DNA of 64,000 nucleotides from Candidatus Aenigmatarchaeota archaeon (GCA_016187335.1 JACPJW010000001.1:192547-256546); one strand, 5' to 3'. Numbered from the stretch's first letter, positions 34,901 through 43,854 are shown. The notes: generated by a model not told the origin, from the sequence alone. Numbers and translations are program-made.

Positions 34901-35107
34901 CTTCTTCGCATCATCAGACAAGCCATCATTCAATTTTTCAATAGCCTCTGACAATTTCTTGACAAGCACAACATCAGACTTTGTATCCCTCCCCAAGGTC
35001 TGCGGGAACTTTTCCTCATAGCAATTTAAATGCTCAATACCCAAATCCTTCACAAAAACGTCAATAGCGGACTGCTCAACCAAAGCGTCCTCTGAGTACT
35101 CGGTCAT
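31958..35107 (-). CDS. hsdR: Type I restriction enzyme, R subunit
   Basis: A 1049-residue endonuclease-translocase. N-terminal nuclease: RPDLILFVNG and VVIELKARG (D...ExK). Then Walker A HTQGSGKSYSM near 310, DEAH box ITDEAHRTQYD near 407, and helicase motif VI-like QAIARANRVF near 690. It pumps and cuts unmethylated DNA when joined to HsdM and HsdS. Full length. The start ATG overlaps the HsdS stop by 4 bases. AT-rich codon use differs from the GC-richer housekeeping genes and fits transfer. Confidence 0.95.
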   Translation of the reverse strand: MTEYSEDALVEQSAIDVFVKDLGIEHLNCYEEKFPQTLGRDTKSDVVLVKKLSEAIEKLNDGLSDDAKKDVLAQLLQDRSRLSLVKANHEVHKLLKDGVKIKTKNKKGGYEYRTVKVIDFNNPEKNDFFLASQFWVTGEVYTRRPDLILFVNGLPLVVIELKARGADVKRAFDDNITDYKDTIPQIFWYNAFIIISNGREAKIGSITSGYEHFSEWKKVDTEKEIGIVSLDRIINGTCEKNRLIDLLENFILFSTIESKQVKIIAKNHQFLGVNNAIEAFKNRKKNKGRLGVFWHTQGSGKSYSMIFFTQKVLRKFEGNFTFVIVTDRQELDTQIYRNFQNSGVVTEEKVQAESGENLKRLLKEDHRLVFTLIHKFGTEKGETYPKLSDRDDIVIITDEAHRTQYDILALNMRNALPNAAFLGFTGTPLDPYGKEERTKEVFGDYVSIYNFRASVEDKATVPLYYENRVPEMHLINPELNDDIYNTIENAELDEQQEEKLEKEFAREYHIITRENRLNAIAEDIVNHFINRGYEGKAMIVSIDKSTTVKMYDKVQYYWKKYVGKLKKKAEKAKYEDVKPLREKIAALEKVDMAVVISQEQNEVKKFKEKGLEISKHRKRMVNEDLATIFKDADSELKIVFVCNMWMTGFDVLSLSTIYLDKPMKNHTLMQAIARANRVFKEKQAGFIVDYINVFRNLKKALAIYAAPTVGGQIDLPIQSKDKLVAALKDYIKELNNFLIDQGVKHDKIIEAKGLAKNALLDEALSVLVINDNIKKNFLQKADIAIKTFSAILPHKDASEFSTDIALYQDLIKEICSLDPEVNITAVMHDIQLVLDKSIASKGYVIKESAKTKTIDLSKIDFEALKKQFEKKKNNADIERLKNILTFKLKEMIRLNSMRIDYQERFQQLIDEYNSGSLNQERFFEELVKFSNNLEEEDRRAVVEGLTQEELALFDKLKKPKLTEKDKNQVKNVAKELLYKLKHDGLAAIDWRKKQQTRAKVKREIEIELDKGLPESSYNQKDYQNKCEIAFQHVFDNYYGEGESIFNFSK

Positions 35108-36396
35108 GCTCCCACCTCGGACACCTTGATATCAAGCTCAGAAACGTCCAAATCGCCGGAAATTAATTTAGGAAGAAGAAGGTCACGAGTGGTAGCAAGA
35201 TTTTGATTCTTCAGTTGAAGATTATCTATATCCTGATACATGCTTGAAACTATTTGAGAATACACCTCAATCGTTTTCTGATCTGGCATCACAAACTTAT
35301 ATTCACCAATTGGTTCAGATTTTAAATGCAATACATTGACGCCATTTGCAAATTCTTTTATGGTGATACCAAACGAAGAATAATTCAACAAACCAAAAAG
35401 CCAAGATTTGTCGAGCCCGTTCTTTGGGTTCATCTTGACTACATCCATAGAAATTATAATTGTGTTCTCTTTCAATTTTGGGATTCTTGCAGCTCTTGCA
35501 ACAATTTCTCTATTCTGGGTCATGTCTGTGACAGCAAGAACAATATCCCCGCACTTCACAATATGCTTCTCCTTGAAGTCACCTTCAAATCTCTTCACGC
35601 CGTCATACCGGAATCCACCACCTCTCTCAAAACATTTCAAATTGACAAAAGCGATTTTCCCATCATCAACAAGATTTTCACTTTTATAACTCAAACCCTT
35701 TTGAATATCAACAATATCGTAGACCCTCTTCACTTCCCATCCTTCTGGTATATCTCCGAGATCAGACTTAACCATCTTCACTTTCTCATGCCCAGGGAAC
35801 TTGAACTTCACAAACCACTCATCATAAATGAGCTTTGCCATGGATTCAAGAAGTTGGATGCGACGAGAATTGTTTTCAAGTAACTCGTAGTAACTTGAAG
35901 CAATATTTGCAATCTTTTCTTGGGACGCCCTATTAGGAAATCTAATTTTAATCCTTCTAAAATCTTTAAGAACAACTCTGGGAATAGCAGCTCCGGTTGT
36001 AAACGTGTTTTTCATGTATGATTTTGTTGTATAACAATCTAAATAGAAATATAGATATTTTGGACTTATTTTTTTAGGATCTGGTCTTATTATAGCAACT
36101 GAGGATAGAAGAACAAAGTGTGGCTTTGTTTTAAGAAAGCAAACTGTGTCTATTGCAGTAGCGCCATCCTTAGAGATTAATATATCTCCTTTTTCCGGTT
36201 GGCAACCTTGTCTAATTAACTTTTTGAAATCATCCTCAGATATTAACCTACAAGATGGGATACTAACTCCAAAACTATTTAGGTCTTTTACTGAGGCCAT
36301 TGGAAATCCTGTTTCAACACTTTTTGGACTAAAATGTGAACCGTCAGTAATTCGTTCACAAACTTCCTCTAAAGCAGACTCTTCAAACATTTTCAT
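35104..36396 (-). CDS. hsdS: Type I restriction enzyme, specificity subunit
   Basis: 430 residues with two target-recognition domains, each followed by a conserved helix: first about 1-150 then [27 protein letters not shown], second about 215-365 then [23 protein letters not shown]. The half domains choose the two parts of the recognition site. Overlaps HsdM by 14 bases. The ATG at 36390 is an alternative start. Confidence 0.93.
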   Translation of the reverse strand: MKMFEESALEEVCERITDGSHFSPKSVETGFPMASVKDLNSFGVSIPSCRLISEDDFKKLIRQGCQPEKGDILISKDGATAIDTVCFLKTKPHFVLLSSVAIIRPDPKKISPKYLYFYLDCYTTKSYMKNTFTTGAAIPRVVLKDFRRIKIRFPNRASQEKIANIASSYYELLENNSRRIQLLESMAKLIYDEWFVKFKFPGHEKVKMVKSDLGDIPEGWEVKRVYDIVDIQKGLSYKSENLVDDGKIAFVNLKCFERGGGFRYDGVKRFEGDFKEKHIVKCGDIVLAVTDMTQNREIVARAARIPKLKENTIIISMDVVKMNPKNGLDKSWLFGLLNYSSFGITIKEFANGVNVLHLKSEPIGEYKFVMPDQKTIEVYSQIVSSMYQDIDNLQLKNQNLATTRDLLLPKLISGDLDVSELDIKVSEVGA

Positions 36397-37894
36397 TCTC
36401 CAATAATTTATTCACATTCTCCGATATTTGTTCTTCAAGCTTGTGCGCTTCCTCATTCAGCTCTTCGAGCTCTTCATTCATCTCTTCGAGTTTTTCTTTA
36501 AAATCATAGTCATCTTCTTTCTGTTCGGTCACGCCAACGTATCGTCCAGGATTCAAAGACCAGCCTTGCTCTTCGATCTCTGCAAAAGATGTAATTTTGC
36601 AAAGACCTTGAACATCTTTGTATTTCTTTGCTCCATTTTCTTTGCGATAGCTTCTTACGATGCCTGCAATTTGGTCTATTTGTTCTGGCGTGAATTCCCT
36701 GTGTGCCCTGTCAATCTGCTTGAAAATGTTTCTGGCGTCAATGAAAAGAATCTTTCCTTTCCTGTCTGTTTTTGCTTTGTTTTTGTCCAAGAACCATAAT
36801 GTGCACGGCAAAGTCACCGTATAGAAGAAGTTTCCTGAAATCGCAATCATCACATCTATTGCGTTCTGCTGAATTAGTTTCTTTCTGATTTCTGCTTCTG
36901 CACCGCGGGCATCGGCTGCGGAGTTGGCCATGACAAATCCTGCACGGCCTTTCTCGTTCAATGCAGAATAAAAAAGCTGAATCCAAAGATAGTTTGCATT
37001 GTCTGTCGATGGCAAGCCAAAAGGCCAACGCGCGTCTCCTTTGACTTTTTCATAATCAACCCTATCTACGTTGAACGGCGGATTAGCCATGACAAAATCG
37101 AACTTACCGACGACTTTATGAACATCTTCATAGTAGGTATTGGCTTCTCTGATGTCTCCAGACAATCCATGTACTGCAAGGTTCATCTTGCACAATTTGA
37201 CTGTTCCAGTTACCCGCTCTTGACCGTAGATGGATAATTCTTCTGAGGGATTCTTCTTTCTCTCTTCAACGAAGTGAGCACTCTGCACAAACATACCTCC
37301 TGAACCACATGCTGGGTCAAGAAGCTTTCCGTGGAATGGCTCAATAACTTCAACAATTAGTTTGACCAGTGATGTTGGTGTGAAAAACTCACCACCTTTC
37401 TGGCCTTCTTTCATAGCAAATTTGCCAAGGAAATACTCGTAGATTTTACCGAAAGCATCGCCTTCTGTTACTGCAAGCTTATCAGGAGAAAAGGCTTTGA
37501 GGAGTGTGACGAGTAAATCATTTGTGAATTTGGAATATCCTCTCGGAAGTGTTCCTTTTAAATCAGGATTGGCTTCTTCGATGGAATCCATAGCACTGTC
37601 AATAGCTTGACCTATATCGCTGCCTTCTGATAAACCCAAGAGATATGAATATCTGGCTTTCTCTGGTAGATAGAGGACACCTTCTGCCTGATAATCGAGT
37701 TTACCAACCTGTCTCCGTGAACCTTGTCTTTTGCCTTCTAACTCTTTTTGTTTCTTGGTGAACTTGAAATCGGCATGACGGAGGAAAACTAGGCCAAGGA
37801 CTGGGGTAGAATATTCGGCAGAACTCAATTTGGAGTTGGCTCTTAAATTATCTGCAATATCCCAAAGCCTTTTTTCTGTTTCGCCGTTAGTCAT
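36383..37894 (-). CDS. hsdM: Type I restriction enzyme, N6-adenine methyltransferase
   Basis: 503 residues. SAM-binding motif [13 protein letters not shown] near 190 and catalytic NPPFN near 265, in the order of HsdM proteins; the N-terminal helical domain and acidic coiled-coil tail are also typical. It methylates adenines at the site named by HsdS. First gene of hsdM-hsdS-hsdR. Confidence 0.95.
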   Translation of the reverse strand: MTNGETEKRLWDIADNLRANSKLSSAEYSTPVLGLVFLRHADFKFTKKQKELEGKRQGSRRQVGKLDYQAEGVLYLPEKARYSYLLGLSEGSDIGQAIDSAMDSIEEANPDLKGTLPRGYSKFTNDLLVTLLKAFSPDKLAVTEGDAFGKIYEYFLGKFAMKEGQKGGEFFTPTSLVKLIVEVIEPFHGKLLDPACGSGGMFVQSAHFVEERKKNPSEELSIYGQERVTGTVKLCKMNLAVHGLSGDIREANTYYEDVHKVVGKFDFVMANPPFNVDRVDYEKVKGDARWPFGLPSTDNANYLWIQLFYSALNEKGRAGFVMANSAADARGAEAEIRKKLIQQNAIDVMIAISGNFFYTVTLPCTLWFLDKNKAKTDRKGKILFIDARNIFKQIDRAHREFTPEQIDQIAGIVRSYRKENGAKKYKDVQGLCKITSFAEIEEQGWSLNPGRYVGVTEQKEDDYDFKEKLEEMNEELEELNEEAHKLEEQISENVNKLLENENV

Positions 37895-37906
37895 TTTATC
37901 TCCTCG

Positions 37907-38602
37907 CTATATAACGCCTGTTTCTTTCATGCTTGTATAGCCTTTATTTCCAATTATTATATGGTCCAAAACTTCTACACTCATCACAGTTCCTAGTTTT
38001 CTCATTTGATTTGTTAATTGTATGTCTTCATCGCTTGGGGTTGGGTCTCCAGAGGGGTGATTATGAATAAATATTACGGCGGCAGCCGATTCAACCAGAG
38101 CCTCTTTAAAAATCTCTCTTGGATAAACGGCATTAGAGCTAATGGTTCCTGTGAAGATACTCTTACATTTCAATAAGTTATGTCTAACATCTAAAAACAA
38201 TACATAGAAATGCTCCTTTTTTGAGCTCCGGAGCCTTTTCATCAATAATTTCGCTGCATCAGAGGAGGTTTTGATTTTTTGTATTTTCTTGTTTGAATAC
38301 GTATCAAACCTTTTCATGAGTTCGAAAACTGAAACTATTTGACACGCTTTAGCGTCTCCAATACCGTAAATATTTTTTAATTCAGTCACGCCTATTTCTG
38401 AGAGTTTACTTAAATCGTATTTAGCGAGAAGCTTATTGGATAATTCCAACACATTGTCTTGTTTTGTACCAGTCCTAAGGAGTATTGCTAATAACTCACT
38501 GTTATTGAGCGATTGGGGCCCAAATCTAATAAGACGTTCCCTTGGTCTTTCAAATTCAGGCATGTCTTTAATCCGTATTTTATAGAACATTTTTCCTTTC
38601 AT
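37907..38602 (-). CDS. radC: RadC family JAB-domain protein
   Basis: 231 residues: an N-terminal helix-hairpin-helix part (LKNIYGIGDAKACQIV) and a C-terminal JAMM/MPN domain with FIHNHPSGDPTPSDED, the HxHx7SxxD zinc site. Despite the name, a repair role is unproven; RadC genes travel with mobile and defence regions. It is just upstream of hsdM on the same strand. Confidence 0.92.
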   Translation of the reverse strand: MKGKMFYKIRIKDMPEFERPRERLIRFGPQSLNNSELLAILLRTGTKQDNVLELSNKLLAKYDLSKLSEIGVTELKNIYGIGDAKACQIVSVFELMKRFDTYSNKKIQKIKTSSDAAKLLMKRLRSSKKEHFYVLFLDVRHNLLKCKSIFTGTISSNAVYPREIFKEALVESAAAVIFIHNHPSGDPTPSDEDIQLTNQMRKLGTVMSVEVLDHIIIGNKGYTSMKETGVI

Positions 38603-39240
38603 CTATGCACCTTTCTCTCCCTCACATACTCACAAAGCCCGCATTCTTTATTAGGCTTAGGCTCCTCCCCTTCCAAACACTTAACAGCATCCTTGAAAAC
38701 TTTTAACGCTTTCTTCGGGTCGGTTTTCACCTTCACAGCATGCACCCTAAACGGTATTCCTTCGTGGAGTTCGCCAAAATCAGGATAGTAATAAACTATG
38801 TAGCCGACGCCGTTGGTCTGGTGCCCGTTCTCGTTCAGCAGCAGCGAGTAGCAGTCCATCTGAAGTTGGTAGGCATCGTTCATTTCGTTCCCGGACTTTA
38901 GGGCAAATCCTTTTGTCTTGTGATCCAGCGGCGCGTGGTCGCCGTCATCAAGAACCAAGCATTCATCCAATCTGCCACTCAAAACATTGCCGCCTATTTC
39001 TGCTTTGAGTGATTTTGGTAAGAATTCTATCAGTTTGCCGGGAACCTTGCCTTCCAAGAACGGCGGTATTTTTCCGTGCGGCCTGTAGCGGTTCATGTAT
39101 TCTTTTATCACGCGGTCAAGGCCGTTCATGATGGTTGCCATCGGTGTGCCGGGAGTGTCTATGACCTTGTTCATGGACAGCCAGAAGCAGAGCGGGCAGT
39201 TGAGGAAGAAGTTCAGGGAGGTGGGGGAGAGTTTGATCAT
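38599..39240 (-). CDS. RecB/Cas4-like PD-(D/E)XK nuclease, about 213 aa
   Basis: MIKLSPTSLNFFLNCPLCFW then LSGRLDECLVLDDGD and APLDHKTKG (D...DxK catalytic residues), ending in CGLCEYV. The N- and C-terminal Cys pairs suggest an Fe-S cluster as in Cas4. Coupled to radC by ATGA overlap. No CRISPR array or cas1 is in the window. Start ATG 39240 chosen; 39249 also possible. Confidence 0.85.
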   Translation of the reverse strand: MIKLSPTSLNFFLNCPLCFWLSMNKVIDTPGTPMATIMNGLDRVIKEYMNRYRPHGKIPPFLEGKVPGKLIEFLPKSLKAEIGGNVLSGRLDECLVLDDGDHAPLDHKTKGFALKSGNEMNDAYQLQMDCYSLLLNENGHQTNGVGYIVYYYPDFGELHEGIPFRVHAVKVKTDPKKALKVFKDAVKCLEGEEPKPNKECGLCEYVRERKVHR

Positions 39241-39258
39241 TTTCATCACTTAACATTT

Positions 39259-39711
39259 TTAACTTTCTTTCTTATCAAAAAAGTAATCCCATTTATCTCT
39301 ATATTTATTTTTTAATTTCCTTAATCTGCTTAATTCTACAACTGTTCTATTCCCTTTTGGATTTCTGTAAATTATAGATTTTTCGCCAAGTTCTTTATGT
39401 TCATTTTCTAACTCGGTGGATGGAACTATATATACTTCTGGTAAACATTTTAGGTCATTTATTTTATTCAAGAATGAAATAAAAATCAGAAAATGATTTT
39501 TGTGTTTTCTATTCCAATTATCTATTGGGAAATTACTCGTACCTCTAAGACCTTTTACATCTGCTGTTAATGTTTCACCGTTTTTATCAATAACGATATC
39601 TATAGATTTTTTATTACCTAATGTAAGATATGCATTTACATTCATTCTATATAATATGGAAAGGACATAGTATTCTGATGCTAAGTTTGTATTTTGTCCC
39701 GTATCTCCCAT
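39259..39711 (-). CDS. Possible restriction-like nuclease, 150 aa
   Basis: Contains KSIDIVIDKNGETLTADVKGLRG, which fits D-(x)n-(D/E)xK. Low GC, very different from core genes. Placed among nucleases of a defence island. The assignment rests on one motif. Confidence 0.55.
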   Translation of the reverse strand: MGDTGQNTNLASEYYVLSILYRMNVNAYLTLGNKKSIDIVIDKNGETLTADVKGLRGTSNFPIDNWNRKHKNHFLIFISFLNKINDLKCLPEVYIVPSTELENEHKELGEKSIIYRNPKGNRTVVELSRLRKLKNKYRDKWDYFFDKKES

Positions 39712-39739
39712 TAAATCACATCTTTCTTAGCTATTAAGC

Positions 39740-40444
39740 TCACCTAGCTCTATTAATTATGAATTTTTTTTCTTCTAACCGTAAGTTATATTTTTCCTTG
39801 TTATGCCTTTCTATTTCTTTGCCTTTATTGATGCAAAGACTATTGAGAAACGAGTTTATACTTCTTTTACTAGATTTTGGTTTTTTTCTTAGAAAATCTT
39901 TCAGTTTTTCAATATATTCGTCGTACACTTTTGCTTTCAACTCATCGCTCATGAGTTTATTATACCACATTGTAAGCAAAATTCTAGAAACTGCATTGGT
40001 TTCCTTCCCAGAGTAATGGTCTCGTTTTATAAAATCTTTTGCAAGTGATATCGAAAGTTCTTCTAGCAACTCTTTTAATTCCTTTTTCTCGATTCCGGAA
40101 TTGTCAAATTCTCTATCAAACTTGTCTTTATGATTCCATATGTCTACAACAAAAATTTTTTTTATTGTTTTAGGCATGTTTAACTCATCAGCAAAGGTAC
40201 CGGAAAATTTTTTTCCAATTATATTCATATCTGAAATTAGTTTTCTAACGCCATTCTGATGTATCCAATTTTTACAATTAATTATTAGAGTTTCTTTTTT
40301 ATTAGAAGCTAAGACATCTATGTCTGACCAACCAAATTGTTTTTTACTTTCACGTTTAATCCTTAAAGGGAAATTACGCTGCGTTAGATATCCATTATTT
40401 CTACACCATGCTTCAGTAATATCTTCAACATAAGAAAATACCAT
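39740..40444 (-). CDS. Possible restriction-like nuclease, 234 aa
   Basis: GWSDIDVLASNKKETLIINCKNW has the D-(x)n-xxCK pattern of Mrr-like nucleases, with E...D upstream (EDITEAWCRNNGYLTQRNF). The C-terminal half is helical and Lys-rich. Probably a DNA nuclease of the island; substrate unknown. Confidence 0.6.
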   Translation of the reverse strand: MVFSYVEDITEAWCRNNGYLTQRNFPLRIKRESKKQFGWSDIDVLASNKKETLIINCKNWIHQNGVRKLISDMNIIGKKFSGTFADELNMPKTIKKIFVVDIWNHKDKFDREFDNSGIEKKELKELLEELSISLAKDFIKRDHYSGKETNAVSRILLTMWYNKLMSDELKAKVYDEYIEKLKDFLRKKPKSSKRSINSFLNSLCINKGKEIERHNKEKYNLRLEEKKFIINRAR

Positions 40445-40547
40445 TTTTTCACCTCTACAACCTCTTCCTCAATCATTATTACAATTTCATAGTCTCACCA
40501 CCTTTTACTGACCTCTCGAAAAATTGGAGTCTTTCGAGATGAAGACT

Positions 40548-41057
40548 CTATTTTATCGGAAATAATTTAATTACTGAGCCGCTTGCACGTCGCTGACGCG
40601 CCGGATTATCTAATTTTGAAACAGCAACGGCATCTTTACCATTGCTTAAATATTTTAGATTTTTAAATGGAAATACGAATGCACGTAATGATCCATCTTT
40701 ATTTCCAACAACTATTCCTATCCAAGCATCAGTTTTCCATGCTTTCATGGAATTTTTTATTTGTTTTGATCCTATAGGAATCGTGGGTACAAATTTTTTA
40801 TATGTTTTTGAGATTCTTGCCTTCACTGAAATACCAATAATTTTATTTTTCTGAAAAATTTTTCCTCTAGAATCAATAGCAAATAAATCAAAACCGATGT
40901 TACGTGCTCTTACTACATTAACGCCTTTTTTAGATAACAAATAAGTTATAAAACTTTCTCCAAAATCTCCAGAATGAATTGCTTCGCTACCTATATTTGG
41001 ATTATTCTTCCAAGCTTTTTTACCAGCAATGGACATTTTGTTTTTCATACTCTGCAA
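40548..41057 (-). CDS. Possible restriction-like nuclease, 169 aa
   Basis: GDFGESFITYLLSKKGVNVVRA, then GFDLFAIDSRGKIFQKNKIIG and ISVKAR: the E-(x)n-D-(x)n-(S/E)xK order of PD-(D/E)XK folds as in Holliday-junction resolvase relatives. Third small nuclease-like gene in a row with low GC. Confidence 0.6.
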   Translation of the reverse strand: MQSMKNKMSIAGKKAWKNNPNIGSEAIHSGDFGESFITYLLSKKGVNVVRARNIGFDLFAIDSRGKIFQKNKIIGISVKARISKTYKKFVPTIPIGSKQIKNSMKAWKTDAWIGIVVGNKDGSLRAFVFPFKNLKYLSNGKDAVAVSKLDNPARQRRASGSVIKLFPIK

Positions 41058-41093
41058 CCGATTTCACAATCTTCGCTCAATCATATTACGATT

Positions 41094-41744
41094 CTATAAC
41101 CTCGCCACCCTGCCCGCATCAGTAAGCTGGTAGCCCTTGCCTTCTGCGACTTCTATGAGGCCCATGTCCTTCAGCGCCTTGATGCTGCGGTATGCCATGG
41201 CGCGCGTGATTCCTAATTTGTCTGCGAGCTCTGCAACGTTCTGGTTGTCCTCTATTTCTTCTAAAATTCGGAGCTGGCTTTTTGTGACTTTGAAGGGCAG
41301 TATGGGCAATATAACAGGGTTTTTGCTCTCCCATGGAACATAAAATATCTTCTTTATGCGGTCCCAGCGCTTGTAAGCCGCGAGTAGGACGCCGAGGGCT
41401 TTCGGCTTCTTGCCTGAGGTGATGTTTATGTAAATCTCATCCTTGTTCGGGATGGCATCAATAAGCTCCACGACCTCTGTTGCAGATGATACGGCGTCCA
41501 GGTGGTCAACGGATTTTTCCTTGATCTCGATGACCTTGCCGAGCGTTCTCTTTATCTCAGCCACGGACTTTTCCTGCAAATCATCCTCGGGCTTTCTGTC
41601 CTTGATAAGGTATATCCTGTCGGCAGACAGCTTGTTCGCAAGAAGAAAAATGGAGTCGGATGTGTGCACAGTACTGACCAGCACCCTTGCCATATCCTCG
41701 TCTTTTTCCTGAACGCTTATATCGTTTACAGTATAATTTTCCAT
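41094..41744 (-). CDS. Csa3-like regulator (CARF domain + winged HTH)
   Basis: 216 residues. The N-terminal CARF-type Rossmann domain shows VLVSTVHTSDSIFLLAN and the ligand-loop signature IYINITSGKKPKALG; the C-terminal HTH is LRILEEIEDNQNVAELADKLGITRAM. Csa3 proteins respond to cyclic oligoadenylate or nucleotides and control CRISPR or defence genes. Here it stands beside the nuclease island with no CRISPR locus in view. ATG 41744 is 26 bases from a TATTTAAAG TATA box, so it is probably leaderless. Confidence 0.85.
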   Translation of the reverse strand: MENYTVNDISVQEKDEDMARVLVSTVHTSDSIFLLANKLSADRIYLIKDRKPEDDLQEKSVAEIKRTLGKVIEIKEKSVDHLDAVSSATEVVELIDAIPNKDEIYINITSGKKPKALGVLLAAYKRWDRIKKIFYVPWESKNPVILPILPFKVTKSQLRILEEIEDNQNVAELADKLGITRAMAYRSIKALKDMGLIEVAEGKGYQLTDAGRVARL

Positions 41745-41749
41745 GATAT

Positions 41750-41790
41750 TGTATACTATTTTGATATATCTTTAAATATTTCGGTATACA
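41750..41790. promoter_or_regulatory. Inverted repeat in the Csa3-like promoter
   Basis: TGTATAC (41750-41756) and GTATACA (41784-41790) are inverted copies on each side of the TATA region of the Csa3-like gene and the divergent 41810 gene. Likely operator for the regulator. Confidence 0.55.
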
Positions 41791-41809
41791 TTAACTACGT
41801 GGGGGTTTG

Positions 41810-42037
41810 ATGGCTTCGGCAATGGCAGTGCGGACATCGGAAAACAGGATAAGCAGTCTGCAGGCGGAAAAGAAGCGGCTCATGTGGCACAATCACAGGA
41901 TATACTGCTCTGAATGCAGAAAGTATTATCCCGAAGGCAAATGCAAAATAAGGATAAATTTCGGGGAGGGCGGCTGGTGGTTCGACGATATTGAAGCGAA
42001 ATGCCCGAAAGGCCATTCATTCATCGTGCATGATTAG
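41810..42037 (+). CDS. Small zinc-finger protein, about 75 aa
   Basis: YCSECRKYYPEGKC and later AKCPKGH give a possible CxxC...C...CxxxH zinc site, with a basic helical start. Divergent from the Csa3-like gene and sharing its operator. Start may be 41807, 41810 or 41825. Confidence 0.6.
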   Translation: MASAMAVRTSENRISSLQAEKKRLMWHNHRIYCSECRKYYPEGKCKIRINFGEGGWWFDDIEAKCPKGHSFIVHD

Positions 42038-42128
42038 GTGATTTCATGCAGCCCTGAAGCCAAAATATTATGGGGCGCAAAGCACGGGCCGAAAAGAAAG
42101 ATGCTCATGTTGGCGGTGTGGTGATATT

Positions 42129-42347
42129 ATGATATGCGCTCTTTGCCCGAAAGGTAAAAGAGAAGTTATGGATGACAGCACTAACGTGGACCCTCGCGGC
42201 AGAAACCATATTCATGTCTTGCAGGTAAACAAGAAAGGCAAGATCGTCTGGGGAATGTGCTATCTTGACAAGTTAGTGCCTTTCAGCAGGTTTGAGGATT
42301 TTACTGCTGATGTTTCCTGTCTGATTAAAGAAACCAAGAAAAAATAA
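42129..42347 (+). CDS. Small Cys-containing protein, 72 aa
   Basis: Begins MICALCPKGKREV (CxxC) and has two further Cys. Strand-rich middle (NHIHVLQVNKKGKIVWGMCY). Its stop codon abuts the 3' end of the tRNA-Ala half on the other strand. Confidence 0.55.
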   Translation: MICALCPKGKREVMDDSTNVDPRGRNHIHVLQVNKKGKIVWGMCYLDKLVPFSRFEDFTADVSCLIKETKKK

Positions 42348-42438
42348 TGGACTGGTCGGGACTTTCACCAACTTTGCTTCCTCTTTTGATCAAACTTTGG
42401 AGCAGCAAAGTTTGCTTTGAACCCGAAGCCTCCTGGCT
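42348..42438 (-). tRNA. tRNA-Ala 3' half with a T-loop intron (split tRNA or truncated copy)
   Basis: Sense order: AGCCAGGAGGCU, T-stem UCGGG, loop UUCAAA, intron (42415-42362, 54 nt), U, CCCGA, acceptor CCAGUCC and A73. The intron has a BHB with central UUCA/UGAA, bulges AAG and AGU, and a type 1 core (AAACUUUGC, CAAAGUUUG, AUCAAAAG, GCAAAGUU). No 5' half is upstream; the ATPase gene ends 13 bases away. Compared with the intact tRNA-Ala, the T-stem differs but still pairs (UCGGG/CCCGA against CUGGG/CCCAG), which argues for a functional RNA rather than debris. Confidence 0.7.
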
Positions 42439-42450
42439 ATAATGTCGCAT

Positions 42451-43833
42451 CTATTTCACAAAGCCCTGCTTGATATCGCCGATGTCAAAAAGCAGTACAT
42501 TGTTTTCCCTGATTCTTTTGCTGAAACTCCTGGCAAAGACGGCATAGTAGTCTTTTCTGTCTTTTTTGAAAAGCTCAACCTGCTCTGATTTTTTCTTTAA
42601 GCCGCTTATTACAGCGTTAGGATCAGCATTGTCTTTCCATTTGCATTCGCAGAACAGCATTTCTTTTGTTTTTTTGTTGAAGGCTACCATGTCCATTTCT
42701 TCCTGCCTGCTCCACCATCTGCCTATATTTGTGGCGCTGAAAGGGAGCCTGCCCTTTGCATTGGCTTCTATCAGAAACTCCCTGCATACGCCTTCGAATG
42801 CCTTTCCCACAAATGCCGTGAAATTACTCCTTACGCTTTCCGTTACAGGCCCGGAATTCTCTATTTCCAGATAAGACATGTTAGGGTACACAAAACGGAA
42901 CCAGAAATTGAAGAAATTGTCATTTATGAAATAAAGGGTCTTCTTGCTTTTCGGCTTCATCTCTGTGACAGGATTTTCCTTCTTTATGAGCCCCATGCCT
43001 TTTTCAAGCACGTTCAGGAAGTAACTGAGCGAGGTCTGCTTTATGCTTATCATGTCGGCTATCTCATTTGTCTTTGTCCTTCCTTGTGCTATTAGCTTCA
43101 TTATATTGAAGTATGTCGCAGGATTCGGAAGCTCTGTTCTTATGAGCATATCAGGCTCGTTGTAAAGCGCGCCTCTTTTTGAAAGTATGCTCGCCTCTAT
43201 GCTTTTTATCACATCCACCTTCGCATCCGCTTCCAGGAGATATTTTGGCGTCCCTCCGAATACTGCATAGATTTCCACTAATTTTTCTGCCGGAACAGAA
43301 GGGAACCATTCGAACAAATGCCTGAATTTGAGCGGCTCCAGGTCTATCTGGCCTGTGCGCCTGCCGTAGAGCGGTGCCGAATACTCGAAAAGCTTGTGCA
43401 TCATTCCTATCGAAGAGCCCATGACAGCAAGGAAAACTCCTGATTTCTTGTGGTGGCTGTCTATCTGCTTCTGAAGAATCGAGGGTACAGATTTGTTTAT
43501 AGTCAGGAATCGCTGGAACTCATCAATCACGATAACAGTCCTTTCCTGCATTCCAAGCATGCGGTCGAAAATCTCGTCCCATGCCGGCTCTCCAATAAAA
43601 CTCAGTCCGAATTTTTCGTTAAGGTTTCTTGCAAAAATCAGCCTGAGCTCCTTGTCATCTATGTCAGGCACAAAGAAGTAGAGCGCTTTCTTTCCTGATA
43701 TGAACTTTTCGATAAGGGCTGTCTTGCCGACACGCCTCCTGCCTATTACTGATATGAACCTGAAGCCATCGTTCTTGTGCTCTTTGGCAAGAAACCCCAG
43801 CTCGTCCGCCCTGTTTATAAACTTTATTGTCAT
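42451..43833 (-). CDS. Archaeal AAA ATPase with C-terminal nuclease-like domain
   Basis: About 460 residues. MTIKFINRADELGFL is the usual start of archaeal ATPases of this type; Walker A VIGRRRVGKTALI near 25, Walker B TVIVIDEFQRF near 105. A winged-helix part (TNEIADMISIKQTSLSYFLNVL) follows, then the C-terminal DUF234-type domain with MDMVAFNKKTKEMLFCECKWK (D...ExK). They are abundant in archaeal genomes and their role is unclear. Start ATG 43833 is 26 bases from a TTTAAATA box, hence leaderless; it lies within a palindrome. Confidence 0.9.
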   Translation of the reverse strand: MTIKFINRADELGFLAKEHKNDGFRFISVIGRRRVGKTALIEKFISGKKALYFFVPDIDDKELRLIFARNLNEKFGLSFIGEPAWDEIFDRMLGMQERTVIVIDEFQRFLTINKSVPSILQKQIDSHHKKSGVFLAVMGSSIGMMHKLFEYSAPLYGRRTGQIDLEPLKFRHLFEWFPSVPAEKLVEIYAVFGGTPKYLLEADAKVDVIKSIEASILSKRGALYNEPDMLIRTELPNPATYFNIMKLIAQGRTKTNEIADMISIKQTSLSYFLNVLEKGMGLIKKENPVTEMKPKSKKTLYFINDNFFNFWFRFVYPNMSYLEIENSGPVTESVRSNFTAFVGKAFEGVCREFLIEANAKGRLPFSATNIGRWWSRQEEMDMVAFNKKTKEMLFCECKWKDNADPNAVISGLKKKSEQVELFKKDRKDYYAVFARSFSKRIRENNVLLFDIGDIKQGFVK

Positions 43834-43854
43834 GACAATTATTGTGATGACAAT
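43826..43854 (-). promoter_or_regulatory. Two palindromes at the ATPase start
   Basis: ATTGTCATGACAAT (43826-43839) is a perfect palindrome containing the start codon; ATTGTGATGACAAT (43841-43854) is a near copy. Two adjacent dimer sites at the start of a leaderless mRNA suggest strong autorepression. Confidence 0.65.

Noticed and set aside
38599-39240. Cas4 of a CRISPR-Cas system
   Set aside because: No cas1, cas2 or array in the window; similar RecB-like nucleases are common in defence islands.
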